Of a stretch of 64,000 nucleotides of DNA, positions 23,693-36,382 are shown one piece after another (the first letter of the stretch is position 1; every line of letters begins with the position of its first letter). Made by a program: the position numbers and the translations under genes. Origin of the DNA: Haemonchus contortus (Eukaryota > Nematoda > Chromadorea > Rhabditida > Trichostrongylidae); assembly GCA_000469685.2 (NCBI GenBank), contig LS997562.1, positions 31,827,715-31,891,714 on the forward strand. The letters run 5' to 3'. The notes under the pieces were generated by a model. The model was not told the origin of the DNA. It saw nothing but the letters and a program-made list of their open reading frames with translations, and ran no database searches.

Positions 23693-26600
23693 ATGCTCGG
23701 TATGAACAGTGCGGATCAGACGTCAGCCACCACAACAGCTATTCCTCCTGCTCCAACAACGATGCTACCTCTTTCGGTAGGTACTACTGCTAGCTGCTCA
23801 CAGCTCCTGGCGTCGTCCGTTCAAGCGTTTTATTGGAAGTCGAGGATATGATTATGTAGCAAATAACAGGATTGCGGGGCGACGGCCTAATCATACATTC
23901 TTTCCTTTCGTCACCCTTTATTATCGCGATAGTATATAAGGTGATTCTGTGCGGTTCAGCGGGCCCAAACCGCCTTGTTGGTGAACACAGCCACCGGTTA
24001 ACCCTTCTCACTTTGTGGGAATATTCACTTCAGTTTGCAGCACCTCCTGACAACTATCTGTATCCATTTCAGAATGATCAAGGTCCGCTTGGGAAGTTGA
24101 TGGAACAATGTAGTCGTCTTAACGCTAATGTGATTCTTGATAAGCTCGAGGTAAGTTGAAATTTTTGCTGATTCGCTCCGTCGTGTTGACGATCTTTGAT
24201 TGTTCTTATTTTTAAAAATCCTTGGATTCATTTTCATAACTGGGATCATAGATTCCTCACCTTCTCTGCCCAAATATTCCTGTTTGGTCACTACGATTGG
24301 TTTCAGGCAAAGCCCACAGTTGATAAATCTCCTGGCACTTCCGATCCCACATATCCACAATATCAGCACTACTGGCCTGGAGCGCCATGGTAGGCTTGCT
24401 AGCTGCCCTGCTCCCCTACTTTTCTCTTTAGCTGATCAGGTTCCATATTTCAGGTGGGATCAAACGGGTACATGGTCTTTACCGTATACATCAGTGGATG
24501 CTTACTCTCCATACTTGTCTTCCCAATTGGGACTGTTATCTTCTATGCCACCATCGACATCGTCGTTGAATCAGCGACTAACCATCGGAAAGCAACCGAC
24601 GACATCGGCTGGAGGTGGAAAATTCCCGCGAGGCAACTGTGAATGCCCCAATTGTCAAGAAGCTGAGCGAGTAGGTAAGACGGGGCTGGAATTCATTGAA
24701 TTTTTTTGAACGGGTCGTGTCGATCAGTGATGTTCTATGGCACTGGGAAACCGCTACGTTCGAATTTTAACAACAGTAGTTAGTACTGTTGGATACCCCC
24801 AATGCTGAGAAGAGATTAACCGAAGTTCCTAGAAAAGTAACAAGTTCAGGTCTTCGGCACTTCTCTCTAGGCTAGAATTCAGAGAATGATTTCTGAGAGG
24901 CTATCATTACGGTGGCAGGGAGCTGCGGACCATTCTACTGGGAGCTATGGATCTTTCCAAAATCTGGCAGACATCACATACGTAGCGCTGTTATTATAGA
25001 GTTGTAGAGATTTCATGGACGAACGCCCATCACCGAGGCGAGATGATCGTATCGGTCAGCCCACGTTACATAACCGCAATGCCTCTCCCTTGGCAGTATA
25101 TCTTGCTCGATAACGATTTTCAAGGTCTCGTTACGCAAATCATCACCTCGGCACACGTCTTATTCCCATCGCCTGCATTTTTTCTACAGTTCAACACTGG
25201 CACTAGGGCTGGACATCCATGATTTCAGTTTTAGGGCGACCTTTTGGGCTAGAAAAACGAAAGCGCACCTTCTTTGTTGACAGTCACTCCTCTCAAGAAC
25301 GAATTGTTTAAGGATTTCCATGCATCTCCAGGTCTGCGCTTTTCTGTTGTTTTCCTCTCTGAATTTCGAAGTACCTATGAGCTACCCTTTCGTCCCACTT
25401 ATGGCCCTCAACAGAATAGTTTCACGTTAAAGGGCAAGGCACACGAGTAAGGCTGTACCTTTCCCGAGGCTTGTGCCCAAAAGCTCTCCGCAACTATGCG
25501 CCTCTTAGGTTAAGCTTTGATATTTTCGATTCTTCTTGATTAGTGGAAAGAATAGGACCTTACAATGAAGTAAAACTCCACGATTTTGAACTAAATACGG
25601 TAACTCTGTTTCCTTTGTGGTGTACTGTAGGCAATTATGGAATTCGCGTCTGTTCCTCACCCTATCTGTTCACTGACCGTAATTGTCAACACTACCTAGC
25701 TCTTCGAGTTGTGCAATCGGCAATACGTCTGGGTATGGGTAGTGACTGGGTCAAAAGGAAAGTAATAACTCATTCCTCTTTGAAAGATAACAGAATGCCG
25801 ATAAGTAGCTCAAAAGTAGCACCGAAAAGTTTGAGTAAATTTGGCAAAAAGTTAGAAATCTATTAAACTAAAGCACCTCATTTATGCTTTCTAGACAAAT
25901 TGAATGAGTTCTAATGAACAGGGATACAAAATCAGAAGGTGACAGTTTCCACTAAATCCCACGGAAATTATTCCACAGTTAATCGATCGGAAAACAGGTA
26001 AAAGTGTAGTTTCTTATGGTATTCGTAAGAACACCTCTGTATATTCAAAACAGATTTCTCAAATAGAACAGAGCATGACGTCAAATATCGCCTTGTAATT
26101 CTAAATATGAAGGGATGTATGGCTTGGGGCTTTTGGTAGGCCCTTACTTTTTAGTTCCTCATCTCATTACACCCTCGTTATCAGGGGTGTAGAACGTTAG
26201 CAAAACCTTTTTCATTCGCACTCATCAATGATCTGCTTTTTTAATATTGCTCAATAAGGTCAGTTTTGAATCCGCTTCTAGACCACCCAATTAGGGATCG
26301 TTTGCTAATAGAAGGCAGTGAAAAGTCGTATATAGATGAAAAACGCCGTGACGCTTCCTTACCTCGAGTGACTCGGCTTTTGGAAAATTTTGTCGTCATA
26401 GATACATAGAAACTAAAAAGAAGGCTTTTTTCATCGCTCTCGCATTCGATTTTCATCTTCCGGTGTATATAGATATGAAAACATAATGAACTATATTACT
26501 TTCATATATGAATATATTTACTAGTTTACAATCCCACAAAGCTACAGTATGACTGGTAGGCACTAGCAGATGGACTGTTGGCCACCTGTAAGATACTCTA

Positions 26601-27506
26601 GGCCTTCTAGGATACAAGGAATAGTAGCAAACTACCTTTACGTCTCTTAGCTTAGCTTAGCTTCACTTATCAGTCTGCTTGCCCCAAAAATCCGACATCT
26701 TCTCAGTTAGTTGCTCGACAGTGGCATGCAGTTGCTATAGTGACTGAGTAGTGCCAATTCGAAGTCTTTTCTGCTTGAAAACTTCGTACAAACACATTCC
26801 CCTTGAACCCCCCGAGCCTGTATCCATAGTATAAATTAACGTGCTCGCTTCGAGATTAAAGGAATAAGTGATGAAGCAAGTAGACGACAGTGCTCTTTCT
26901 GCTCCATAGACTCAGCTCCAAATCTGGATGATTTCAGCCATTATGGGAAATGAATGAGCATTGAGCTTCCCTCCATTTCCATAATGGCTATACCACTACG
27001 TCTTGAATAGTTTCAGCTGGCTTAAGAGCTAAGTGACAGGCTTACTGATTTGAGTGTACTCCTACGATACTGATCCTCTTTTGGCTAAGCAAGAATGTAA
27101 ACTATGGTTCTTCCTCAACCTTCCCATGCATGTTTTTCTTCAATCTGTTCTATGGTGTTAATCCGTGACGTTCAATCCTAATCGTGTCGGAACGCTTTTC
27201 GCTAACGGCTATCTCCATCGATCAGTAGCTATTCAGCGATCCTATCGCATTCGCGGTGTTTTATAATGTGTTGGTGTCCCATGGATATCAAACAGCTTGA
27301 GATAGATGTATCGATAACCAGTACCGACAAACACTGATCAAACCCCACGTTTCATCCCATACTCAGTGCTTTTTTCAGGAATCAATAATGTGCCGATGAA
27401 GAAACGTGGAATTCACAATTGCCACATAGCCGGTTGTGGAAAGGTCTACAACAAAAGCAGCCATCTGAAGGCACATCTACGTTGGCATTCAGGAGAACGA
27501 CCTCCG
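23693..27506 (+). CDS. Sp-family C2H2 transcription factor, 3' part not found
   Basis: Sp factors bind GC/GT boxes with three C2H2 fingers. The proposed exons are 23693-23776, 24034-24150, 24307-24389, 24454-24674 and 27380-27506, all GT-AG with agreeing phases (0, 0, 2, 1). Exon 2 holds an Sp box-like motif ([13 protein letters not shown]). Exon 4 is Ser/Tyr/Pro-rich and ends in the buttonhead box [13 protein letters not shown]. Exon 5 encodes the first finger ([10 protein letters not shown], then [15 protein letters not shown]), a motif set found only in Sp proteins and closest in wording to Sp5-9/buttonhead. The second and third fingers were not found anywhere downstream. The first exon could start upstream, since its frame is open from about 23609. 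The linker reads GERPP where GERPF or GERPY is usual. The symbol is left blank because the nematode paralogue (sptf-1, -2 or -3) cannot be told. Confidence 0.8.
24675..27379 (+). other. 2.7-kb intron of the Sp-family gene
   Basis: It runs from the GTAAGA donor after the buttonhead box to a TTTTTTCAG acceptor before finger 1. No other gene is recognised inside it. Frames at 25543-25866 (+) and 26241-26456 (-) lack domains and splice support. Confidence 0.6.
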
Positions 27507-28852
27507 GTTAGTCTTAGTCAACCACTTCAGCTTTGGTTACATTCTGTTTTCTAGGCAATTAAGTATTGTTATTGGAGGCGAACCAGCCCGGTGCTTACTG
27601 ACGCAATCAGAAGACCGTAATTAACTAAATACAGTAATCCAGCCATTAGGCAGTGAATCATAGCTAACGAGGGATGGATCATTTTCCGGAGTGATTCTGG
27701 GAGGAATCAAAAGCTGCTGGGGAACGGGGAAGAGGAGGAAAAACAAAAAGAGCAGCCTTCTGCCCTAAGCGAAGTTGCCCTTGTCGGATTATAATTTTTT
27801 GTTGGAGAAAGATGATAACGTTAAACTCGAACTTTCCTCAACTGGGAAGGTTGGGCTACCTAGAAAAAGTTCGGTTGATAACGAAGAAAGAGTACATACG
27901 TGCCATATTAGACCTTTCCCGGAAAAAGTGGGCCATCTGACCCGACCCGGCCATCGGAGCTTGGTTTCGTTCCCAGTGAAAGCTTATCAGTAGTTCGAAC
28001 CGACCCCATGGTGGCCAATTCAGAATGATGAGGTAGATATTCCCCTGGGACCATTCATTAAAGTGCAATAGAATGATAGTTATGGCCATGAAAAATTATA
28101 TATTTTTTTATTTTTATTTATTTTTTTTTTCAGTATACACTCATATACATTAGTAACGTGATACTGATCAATTTTATTATTGAAAATTTCTTTCGTGGTT
28201 TCAGAAAAGGCGGTCAGCTGAAAACACCACCACTCAACAATGAGTGGACGGGTGGCCAAAAGGACCTCTCACTTGGATTTCGAATATCAACCTAATCTGA
28301 TCAGAGAACACGTTCAATTGGGCGAATTTTTTCTAAGAACGAAGAAAAAAACTAAGTATACGATAATGTGTTTGTGATGGTGCAATTGTGCGTGTGTATA
28401 AATGATGACAGATGTGTAATTACTACTTTTCTTTCAGGGTTTCATTATTTTCAACCTTTTTAAGTGGGCCAATGCTACCTTTTTTGAGCAGGATGGCCAA
28501 CATTGTCGGATTTGGGAGCGCTGTATGCGGTGCTGGAATGGTCTGTCCTCGTTGACCCGCTTAGAGGGTCTACGAAGTTGTTCTGCTAGTAACTAATGGG
28601 TCGGTAACATCAATCACTTCGACCACCCAGGTAATCGATCGAATCGCCTTGATGCTAGCCGACCCACCTGGGAAACGCGCAACCCGATTCATCACGTAAT
28701 CGCGAGAAAATTAACACCGTTCCACCATATTTCGCTTTCTTTTCCAATTAAGGCACATTAGACACGAATGAGTGGGAGCAATAACATAGGGATCAATAAA
28801 TAAATACAAAACTTTGTAAATAATCAAGAAGGTGGGTTCCTCATTCAACTTG
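27507..28852. other. Region between finger-1 exon and thymidine kinase, no gene recognised
   Basis: I expected fingers 2 and 3 of the Sp factor here and searched for the CGKRF and RSDEL/RSDHL signatures without success. A frame at 27775-27993 has scattered Cys and His but not C2H2 spacing. A T/A-rich tract at 28091-28133 ends in a good acceptor-like TTTCAG, with nothing coding after it. Confidence 0.5.
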
Positions 28853-31800
28853 TCATCCTGATCTTGGACGTTTACAGTCTTTTTGGATAGATCGAGTATA
28901 GTAGCACGTCCTGCACAATGCTCGATACGTATCTTCACCACCGATCACTTCAACCTGGAGAATCAGGAAGATCACTAAATCGAATTCACTTAGTAGAGAG
29001 CCTTTTATAATATGAATTACGAGTGGTCGGAAAAAGGTTTCCTGATTTCTATGGGGTTTTCGAATTTACAGTATAAGCAACTTATTTAGCAAAGTAGAAA
29101 CCTGATCACGTGTATCTTCAACTCCTACTTTCTGTATTTTACAAGAGACTTCCAGATTCCTAGTTTTAACAACAAAATATTACGACGACAATTTCGTGTG
29201 CATAATCAGGAGTCAAGGATATTTTGGGATTCAGAGGGATCTGGATAGATGTCACAAAAAGTGTAGACTTTACGACTTGATTTTTCGGTAGGCTGCAAAT
29301 AATCAGGTCGTAAGATCTTATTTCTAGCGCGGATTCCTTTAAACAGAAAAAGATCAGTGATTAACTAGGGTAAGACAACAGCTCTAATTCGACCTTAGGT
29401 TCAATAACTTCGTCTAGTACTGAACAGTTTTTTAAGAAAGAAGTCAGTAGTAATCGCAGCGACCTTACAGTTCGGTGTGGATCTCTTTGACGGGAGTATG
29501 GCAGGAACGGGAAGTGACGTCGTAAGAGGCTTTGATCAGTGACTGGCAAATTTGCTCATACTGTCTCAAATTCTTGTTCACGTTCACGGAAGCCGTCAAA
29601 GAATCGCTTCAGAGATAGTTCGAGCCCTTGCCAAGTCTGCGGCTGGATCCCTAAGCCACCATGGCAGGTTCGCAAATGAACCAAGAGAGACAGTATTTAA
29701 TCTTTTCATCAATGGATCTTGTCGCAATGAGGCTCCTACAATAAATGTGACGTTGCACTAGTTCACCATCAAAGAACTTTTCCAGAGCACTCCATCACTT
29801 CCAGTTCTTCAGAACTCGTTCATCACTATATAAATGTACATTGCATCTGAATGTACAGTTATGAAGTGATTGTACCTCTTGGTAGGCTCTCTGTCACTTT
29901 CGCATAAGAAGCAACTTAAACCTTGAATAGGCATTCACGCATTCAGAGAAAGACATTCATGGCGCCTTCTACGGCGTCAGCTAGAACTTCACGCCTGAGT
30001 GTAGGCCAGGTTTCGACACATTACAATACAATAACAAACCAAAGCCCTTAGAAACAACTCAAAAAGCAATTACACTAGCAACCAATAGTGTTTCAGCCGA
30101 ATGCATGATTACATCCAGACGCATAAGTGTGTCCCTAGATTCAACAATGTCGCTAGAGATTCTGCTAAAAACTGGTGCTCAAACAAGAGGTTTCTGCTGT
30201 TATAAGGGCAGATGAAGTAGCGCTCAGCGCCAACGCATGTACAGTCTGTGGATCAATTGCCAAATCAGCAACTTTAGTCTAGGCCTACTAATTAATTCAA
30301 ACCTTTCTGAAAAGAAACGCCTCGAAGTGGATCATGGACCTGCTCTCACAAGCTACTGTATATGCCAAATATCCATTCAAGCCCTACTGAGATCTGCAGT
30401 AGAACCGAATGCTTGGGCACGTTCGAGAAGACTGCTTTCAGTGATCACGTTTCTCTATAGCTTTTTACAAATACATGCTCGGAGAGAGTTGACAAACGGA
30501 AGGAAATCTGTTCTAGTTCTGTTCTGTTGAGAGACGAAGGGAGTTCTCCATAAAAGTCGCTATAAGAAGTTCAGGACTGTCCTCATCTACTGCGATCCTC
30601 TCCAACTTCACGCTCCTACTCTGGCTGCCATAAAAGAGCAGTTCGATTAATTTTCATAGAATTTCTTCATCACTACATAGGTGACTTGGAGCGTGCTAAT
30701 ATTTTCACCATCTTGGTTTCATCGATTGAACACAATTTCAAACAAGTCCAATATTATTGTCGTATAGAAGCAATGCTTTCAGATTGTTCTAAACTTAAGT
30801 TTAAAAGGATCATGTGGAGCCAAGATAGGAACCATCTGTGAATGACGAGCAAATTCAAATTATTAGCAAATTTCTTCTGTTTTCCAACTTAAAAGTCTCG
30901 TTTTTCATCCTTAGCTCATCGCAATACGTAAATTTCTGAAAAAACAAATACAAACCGCTCTCTCGTTGGTGCATCTAAAGGTGAACGGAGCGTCGTCACC
31001 ACATTCCATGCAAACTGCTGACAGCTTTTTGATTTCATCACTGAATGAAATCAACTGCGACACTTCGCCAAATGGCTGAAAATGGCAATATCAACCATGG
31101 TGTATGAAATGACGAATATCTGATGTGGATACCGTACCCCACCAACAGCCTAACGAGTGGCGAAACTAACCTTCCTCAGAAAATCACCGTCAAGTGCAGC
31201 AACCAACACCATTTTTCCCTCGCATGCCAACTGTTCACAAGTGAACGACAGGTCGTCGAACTGAATAGAGAATGTCGTCCTTTGGGACTTGGAATACATT
31301 ACGAAAATATTGCAAGAAACAAGGATAAGCACGTAGACCTATGAAGACGTCACTTACGTGAAGAGGTGATGGGGAAAATTTCCTTACCAACCATCCTATC
31401 TTGGGAAATTTGAGCGTGTGCTTGGCTTACATAATGTATTCACAAGAGTTGTCTATGCTCTGGTTGATGTGGCCTTCCCTTCACCTTAATCTTGTGATTT
31501 TCCGACTATCATAGTTAAATACTGCGGTGGGTTTTGCCTCACTGAGAAAGTTCGGCTATCCAACCATTCAGTGAGCGGAATGGAAGGGATAGGGTTCAAT
31601 ACGGGTACCCCCTTTTCTCCTTGATGCGGATCTTTCCAGGGCGCTTAAAGATTCTATACAGAGAGACATCCCGCTGTTTTCATCCACTGAGAAAATGTAC
31701 ATCAAAGAAAAGCAACCTACAAATTGTCCCTCGTCGATTGCAATTACTTCGGTTTCCATGGAGAACAGTTCAGCTCTGATCTCCCTCAATGTCCTCGCTA

Positions 31801-32649
31801 TCAACGTTGCTCCATCAGCTGTTACTCTGCAACATTATCAACAATGATTCCGATATACCAATAGTATAAATCACCTGTAGAGGTAGATGTATTCGTGGTA
31901 AATGTAATCTGAATTGAATTTTAGAGGTCCAATCTTTTGAAGCAGGTTATTGCCGCTTTTTGAGATGCCGCCAATGTACAAGGCTGTACCTTTAGGATGG
32001 GTTCAGTATCAATCAGCCACTCCGAACGAGAGCAAAGGTTGATTTGCTTAGACACGCATCAGACCGGGGGCGTCGAAGTGTGGCACTTGGCACTACACCA
32101 CCTCCGCTCATTAAGATTTTGTAGCTATTCTATGGAGATTTTTTGCGTGCTGATGTTGAGTGAAGTGATCTTTTGAACATAAATATGAATAAAACTCGAC
32201 TACGGTTTCTGTAGGAAGGAACACTTGCCTGACATTATGAGCTGGGATACCACCAGCTCCAGGGAGGTTACTCCATCCAGAACTACAAGGTTTCCAACCC
32301 CCCCCCCCCTCCCCACAGAATGAACGTTTTCAATCCAATGTGACCACTAGCACAAAAGTAGGTATCTTAGAAGTTTACCAGTAGGAGGAACTATTCAGCT
32401 AACCTCTTGTGGGTAACGATTAGCTCTGGATCGTATCGAGTGTCACCGGCGTACTTCACGAGAATACACTTCTTGCCTGCGATTCTGTAGCGATCGTGCA
32501 TACGAATCAGCTCAGTCCTTTGAATGGAATTTGATTATTGACGCTACATAGTACACTTCTATTACATTTGACTCTTACGTTTTGCCACTGAACATTGGTC
32601 CAACAATGCAAGTAACACGTCCTCGTCCGATATCCGAAAACCCAAGCAT
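28853..32649 (-). CDS. TK1: Thymidine kinase, TK1 (type II) family, complete
   Basis: The enzyme phosphorylates thymidine to dTMP with ATP (pyrimidine salvage, cytosolic). Six minus-strand exons join in phase: 32579-32649 (ATG at 32649), 32404-32517, 31721-31826, 31171-31260, 30956-31075 and 28853-28954 (stop 28853-28855). They give 200 residues; human TK1 has 234, the excess being mainly the C-terminal tail. Visible motifs are the P-loop GPMFSGKT (about residues 17-24), YAGDTRY, IDEGQF with the catalytic-site Glu, and AALDGDF. CMEC and CRTC are the two zinc-ligand pairs, the second preceded by the lasso-loop motif VEVIGG. A TTTTTGCAG acceptor lies just 5' of the ATG, which may be a trans-splice site. 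All introns are GT-AG and the final one is 2 kb. Nothing in the coding sequence looks broken. Confidence 0.93.
28955..30955 (-). other. 2-kb last intron of the thymidine kinase gene
   Basis: It lies between the exon ending NERA and the last exon beginning VEVIGG. No nested gene is recognised. Short frames at 29361-29549 (-), 29552-29761 (+) and 30237-30530 (+) have no domain. Confidence 0.6.
32298..32315. repeat. Poly-C tract in a thymidine kinase intron
   Basis: Twelve consecutive C, then T and CCCC, lie in the intron between 31827 and 32403. On the sense strand of the kinase this is a poly-G run. Confidence 0.9.
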
Positions 32650-33033
32650 AACAGTCTGCAAAAATCCTAATGCGGCCAGAAGTGAAAAAATTGACCGGAC
32701 GAAACTACTGTAACTGGATTTCTCATTATCCTAAGAAAGACTCAGTGAATAGCCGAGTTTCCTCGGTATTTGCAAATGCACTTATGTGCTAATCCTGCTT
32801 GAACTTTAATTTGTGGGATCACTTGATATTAAGATGAAAACTTCTGTTCTTCGGACAGATTTGGGAGTTCAGCCGAGCAGGAGGCACTGAAGACTAGATT
32901 AACGGTGGGACCAAAAGAAGCAATTCAACGCAGCGTTTCTAACTACTCTGCCATCACCACGACTTTTTAGAGTCTGTATGCATGTATGAAATATGCGAAA
33001 CGATTGGATTACGTCTGATCATGGAACCTACAG

Positions 33034-33178
33034 TACTGGCCTGCGAAAAAGATCGCTGTACAGCTCGTATCCAGATGTGGGCAATGGAACATCATTGACA
33101 GTAGGATCATCATCCAATAACTATTCAAAGGTGCAGCTAGATCTAAGTGCGCTGAACAACAATCCAGCTCGGTTTTGA
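33034..33178 (+). CDS. Possible 3'-terminal exon, Ser/Asn-rich, gene unknown
   Basis: After a CTACAG acceptor the frame runs 48 codons to a TGA. It has a basic start (LRKRSLYSSYPD) and then a Ser/Asn/Leu-rich tail. The composition suits the C-terminal tail of a transcription factor, and it lies on the same strand as the Sp-family gene. If it belongs to that gene, the thymidine kinase would sit inside an intron on the opposite strand. The pyrimidine tract is weak and no linking exons were found, so this is speculative. Confidence 0.25.
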
Positions 33179-36100
33179 GCACGTCACACTGTCTGCTTCC
33201 ATCCCGAACTCATTTCAGGACCACACAAAGACTCGCCGTTGAACCGATACGCAGAATGGGGCCTTCGAGCCATTTAAATGGTTATCACCAGCTGTCGTCA
33301 TCTGTCCCTAGGGAAATGTAGATACTGTTGAACTGAACTATATTAGTCCTCTGACCAAGCGCTGGGGAACCAAAGCCATTCTTCACTGTCACACTTCTAC
33401 TCAGTTGACTATTACAGAGATTATTTGTAAAAAGATGAATCTAGAACAGCAGAAAGCCTTCGAACCCTTTTAAAAATCAAATTCTGCGACGAAACTAGCC
33501 AGGATATACGAAGCCTACGGAAAAGCCTACACGAGATGGTGGTAAGTGGAGTGGTTAGACTGACTAGATGAGACAAATGATAACAGACCTCTATCAGCGA
33601 ATGAAGTAGTAAAATAGAGCGATGTTCTCTACAAATCCGAATCAGACCTCATAAATGTACATGCACATAAGCACTATTCTTCGGATTCACTACGGTTTCG
33701 CCTTGCCTTGAAAATACGAAAATTAAAATAAACGAAAGAGCACTAGCACGGAAAGTACGTGAATTGTTCCACCACAGGAGACACCAATCTGTAGACACGT
33801 TCCATAGAGCTGGTACGTTTTAAGTTGAGAACATTAATTTTGGCCCTTTCTTTTAAGCCGTTTCTTCTCGGGCGCATCTCTTTCTAAAGCCCATAGCCCT
33901 CTAACGATCTTACAAAAACAACAAATTTACAATCTTTCTTTGCCTCCGGAAGTGAAATAAGTAGCCTAAGCAGATTACTCAGACAATGCCATATGACTAC
34001 TAGAAAGTTGACAATGACAATGACAATTAATCCATAATTGATGAGGGTCTCAACGTAGCAGACGGAAACCTTCGGACGTGAGATAATCCTCGCAGCGACG
34101 ATATGAATGCATAAGAAGGTAAGGCAACGGAAACTCGTCTCCACTCAAGTTTCCTGTCACCATCGGATAGATAATCGCTCAGGGCGCCGGCTAATGGCGA
34201 GATTGGACGGTCGGATGATTTTCGCGAATGACGAAAACTATTCTTCGTTGTGGAACACAAAGGTCCCCGACCGATTCTCTATAGACACGTTTGGAGCAGC
34301 TTTATTAGGATCAACCATGGCTTCGCGAAATATGACAACCGTGGTACTACATGTAGCTTCTTAACAATGTCAATTCCTTTTTAAGATCCCATTATATTTC
34401 TTTCACAAAATGTAGGGCCTACGTTGAATGAGCTCTTGCTTTATTGACAGACCCTGGTAGAATATATTAAAAAAATAAGTAAAGGTAAGGCATAGGCGAA
34501 ATACTGTTGCTTCATTTATGCTCCACTGCCTTGGTATGCACGCCTGTTTTCTCGAGCTTATTCCGCCGAGATAACGGGCTCCAATTGTAAAAGATCAGAT
34601 TGAAGCGGTGAGCGTCGAGCGGTGACGGTCGTTTTGCTCACAGCATCGATAGTCCGCCCTTTCGACTCCACACGTGGAGGTAATATTTCCTCGATTGAGT
34701 TTTTGATGTTTTTGGTGATATTTTTTCCAATTCTGGTGAATGAAAAATAGCGTACTCCAATGCAAAGACCGTCATCAGTGGTTAGGAGGCTAATTCGACC
34801 TACGAGCGCTTAGCGCCACACGTTGACGCAAGAGCGTCGAGCGTTGAGAGCAAACTGCCGGTGCTTGATGGTGTACTCTGAAAGCCCCAATGAGATCATG
34901 CCAGGAGCAGCTTGCTGACAAAACTCGCAAAGCAACGTTAAAGCCTTTAGCTAGAACATGGAAAACTTCTAGTGAAAGTATTACTGTCTACTGGTTTCAC
35001 ACTATGAAAGAGTCCGTTGATGACTGGAGCAGCTAGAAATAAAGACTTCTCTGCTTCACCTTGACTGGCTTCGACGTCAGAGTTCCATCCCTGTATTTCG
35101 GTCAAAAAGGCTTGCACTGCGCTATTTATCGCTAACCCCCTGTCGCTACTTCCAAGACACACGATATGCCCTTTGTGTTTTCCAAATCCTGATCAACTTC
35201 CAAGCCTGTAGCTTTGAGTCACGAATACTAATTTCGCCATCCATGCGCCACACGCCGGATACGACGATTGCTCTTATGTTGAAATACAAAGAGCCCAGAC
35301 TTTTCTAAAGAATAGGTTAACTCTCACCGCCACCTCGTGTTTTTTCCGGAAAAGATTCACGGAAGAAGGTCCTTAATGAAACCACTGGGAATGGTGTGAC
35401 TGCCTGCTCAACATTTGTAAACAATTTTCATCAGTACATAATCAAAAGAGTTCTGTACATTCCACAGCATAATTTGACAGACTAGACTTAGTACATAGAA
35501 CGTATGACACAAGCAACACCGTCCAAGGTGGAAATTATACTCGTGATAGGGCAAAATTCGACGAGTGAGCAATGGAAATAGTTGAGCAAACATGTGAACG
35601 TAATCAAAATGAGAACAAAAAAAACCTTAAACATAACATTAAAGCGAGTGCGAGACCGAACATCATAACAACTCCTACAATTCATAATCAAAAAACAAAA
35701 AAATGTATAAACAAACCAGCTATGCAACATTATCAAACAAATGGCATCCAACCAACAAACATCCGACTGAGATTGTCGACGCTTGTTGCTTCGGCGAATA
35801 AGCGACGCACCTAAACAGTCATCCACCGCGAAGCTATTCGTAAAAATCAGAAAATTAAAAATCGCCATTTGGAAGCTCACAAGAGTAACCTGTTGTGATG
35901 CGCACTTTCTCAAAATGATGATGAGCAGATTAAGAGTTAAATCATAAACCTATGGAAAATGAAACTTTATGCACTCCACCCATGCTAAATGAAAAGATTA
36001 AGTTTTTAACGTTAATACATCTGAGGCATGCGCCCCGCATTCGACTTCCTTCATAATCATAATGGCGTTTTGAGTGTGTATGTGGTCGACACAGTGACTT

Positions 36101-36382
36101 GCGATGACCAGCCGATGTAAAGCCAGTTAGTGCTTAAGTCAAATATAGTGTTAGTTAAAGACAGAGCTCTTATCCTCCCAGTCGAGTTTACTACCAATTA
36201 ACCGATCCTGGAGAGATGGAAAGCTTGGTTAGCTTAGACTGATATCGTTCCGGGTCTGAACCCGTGATCGTGCGGGTGAGATAGTGTCCAACTTGCCTCC
36301 AACCTGCGATCATACCACCTTCGCCCGTTCTACCTATGATATGATGTTTTATTACGCTTCCTCTTCCTATAATTGTGGGCGT
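33179..36382. other. Intergenic DNA, no supported gene
   Basis: No recognisable gene. Minus-strand frames at 33884-34144 (hydrophobic), 34947-35162 and 35488-35913 (hydrophobic, Cys/Phe-rich) lack domain matches and clear splice sites. A short Ser/Glu-rich frame at 34947-35162 looks the most protein-like but could not be placed in a family. Confidence 0.4.

Noticed and set aside
27775..27993. Possible continuation of the Sp zinc fingers
   Set aside because: Cys and His occur, but not with C2H2 spacing, and none of the conserved Sp finger-2/3 wording is present.
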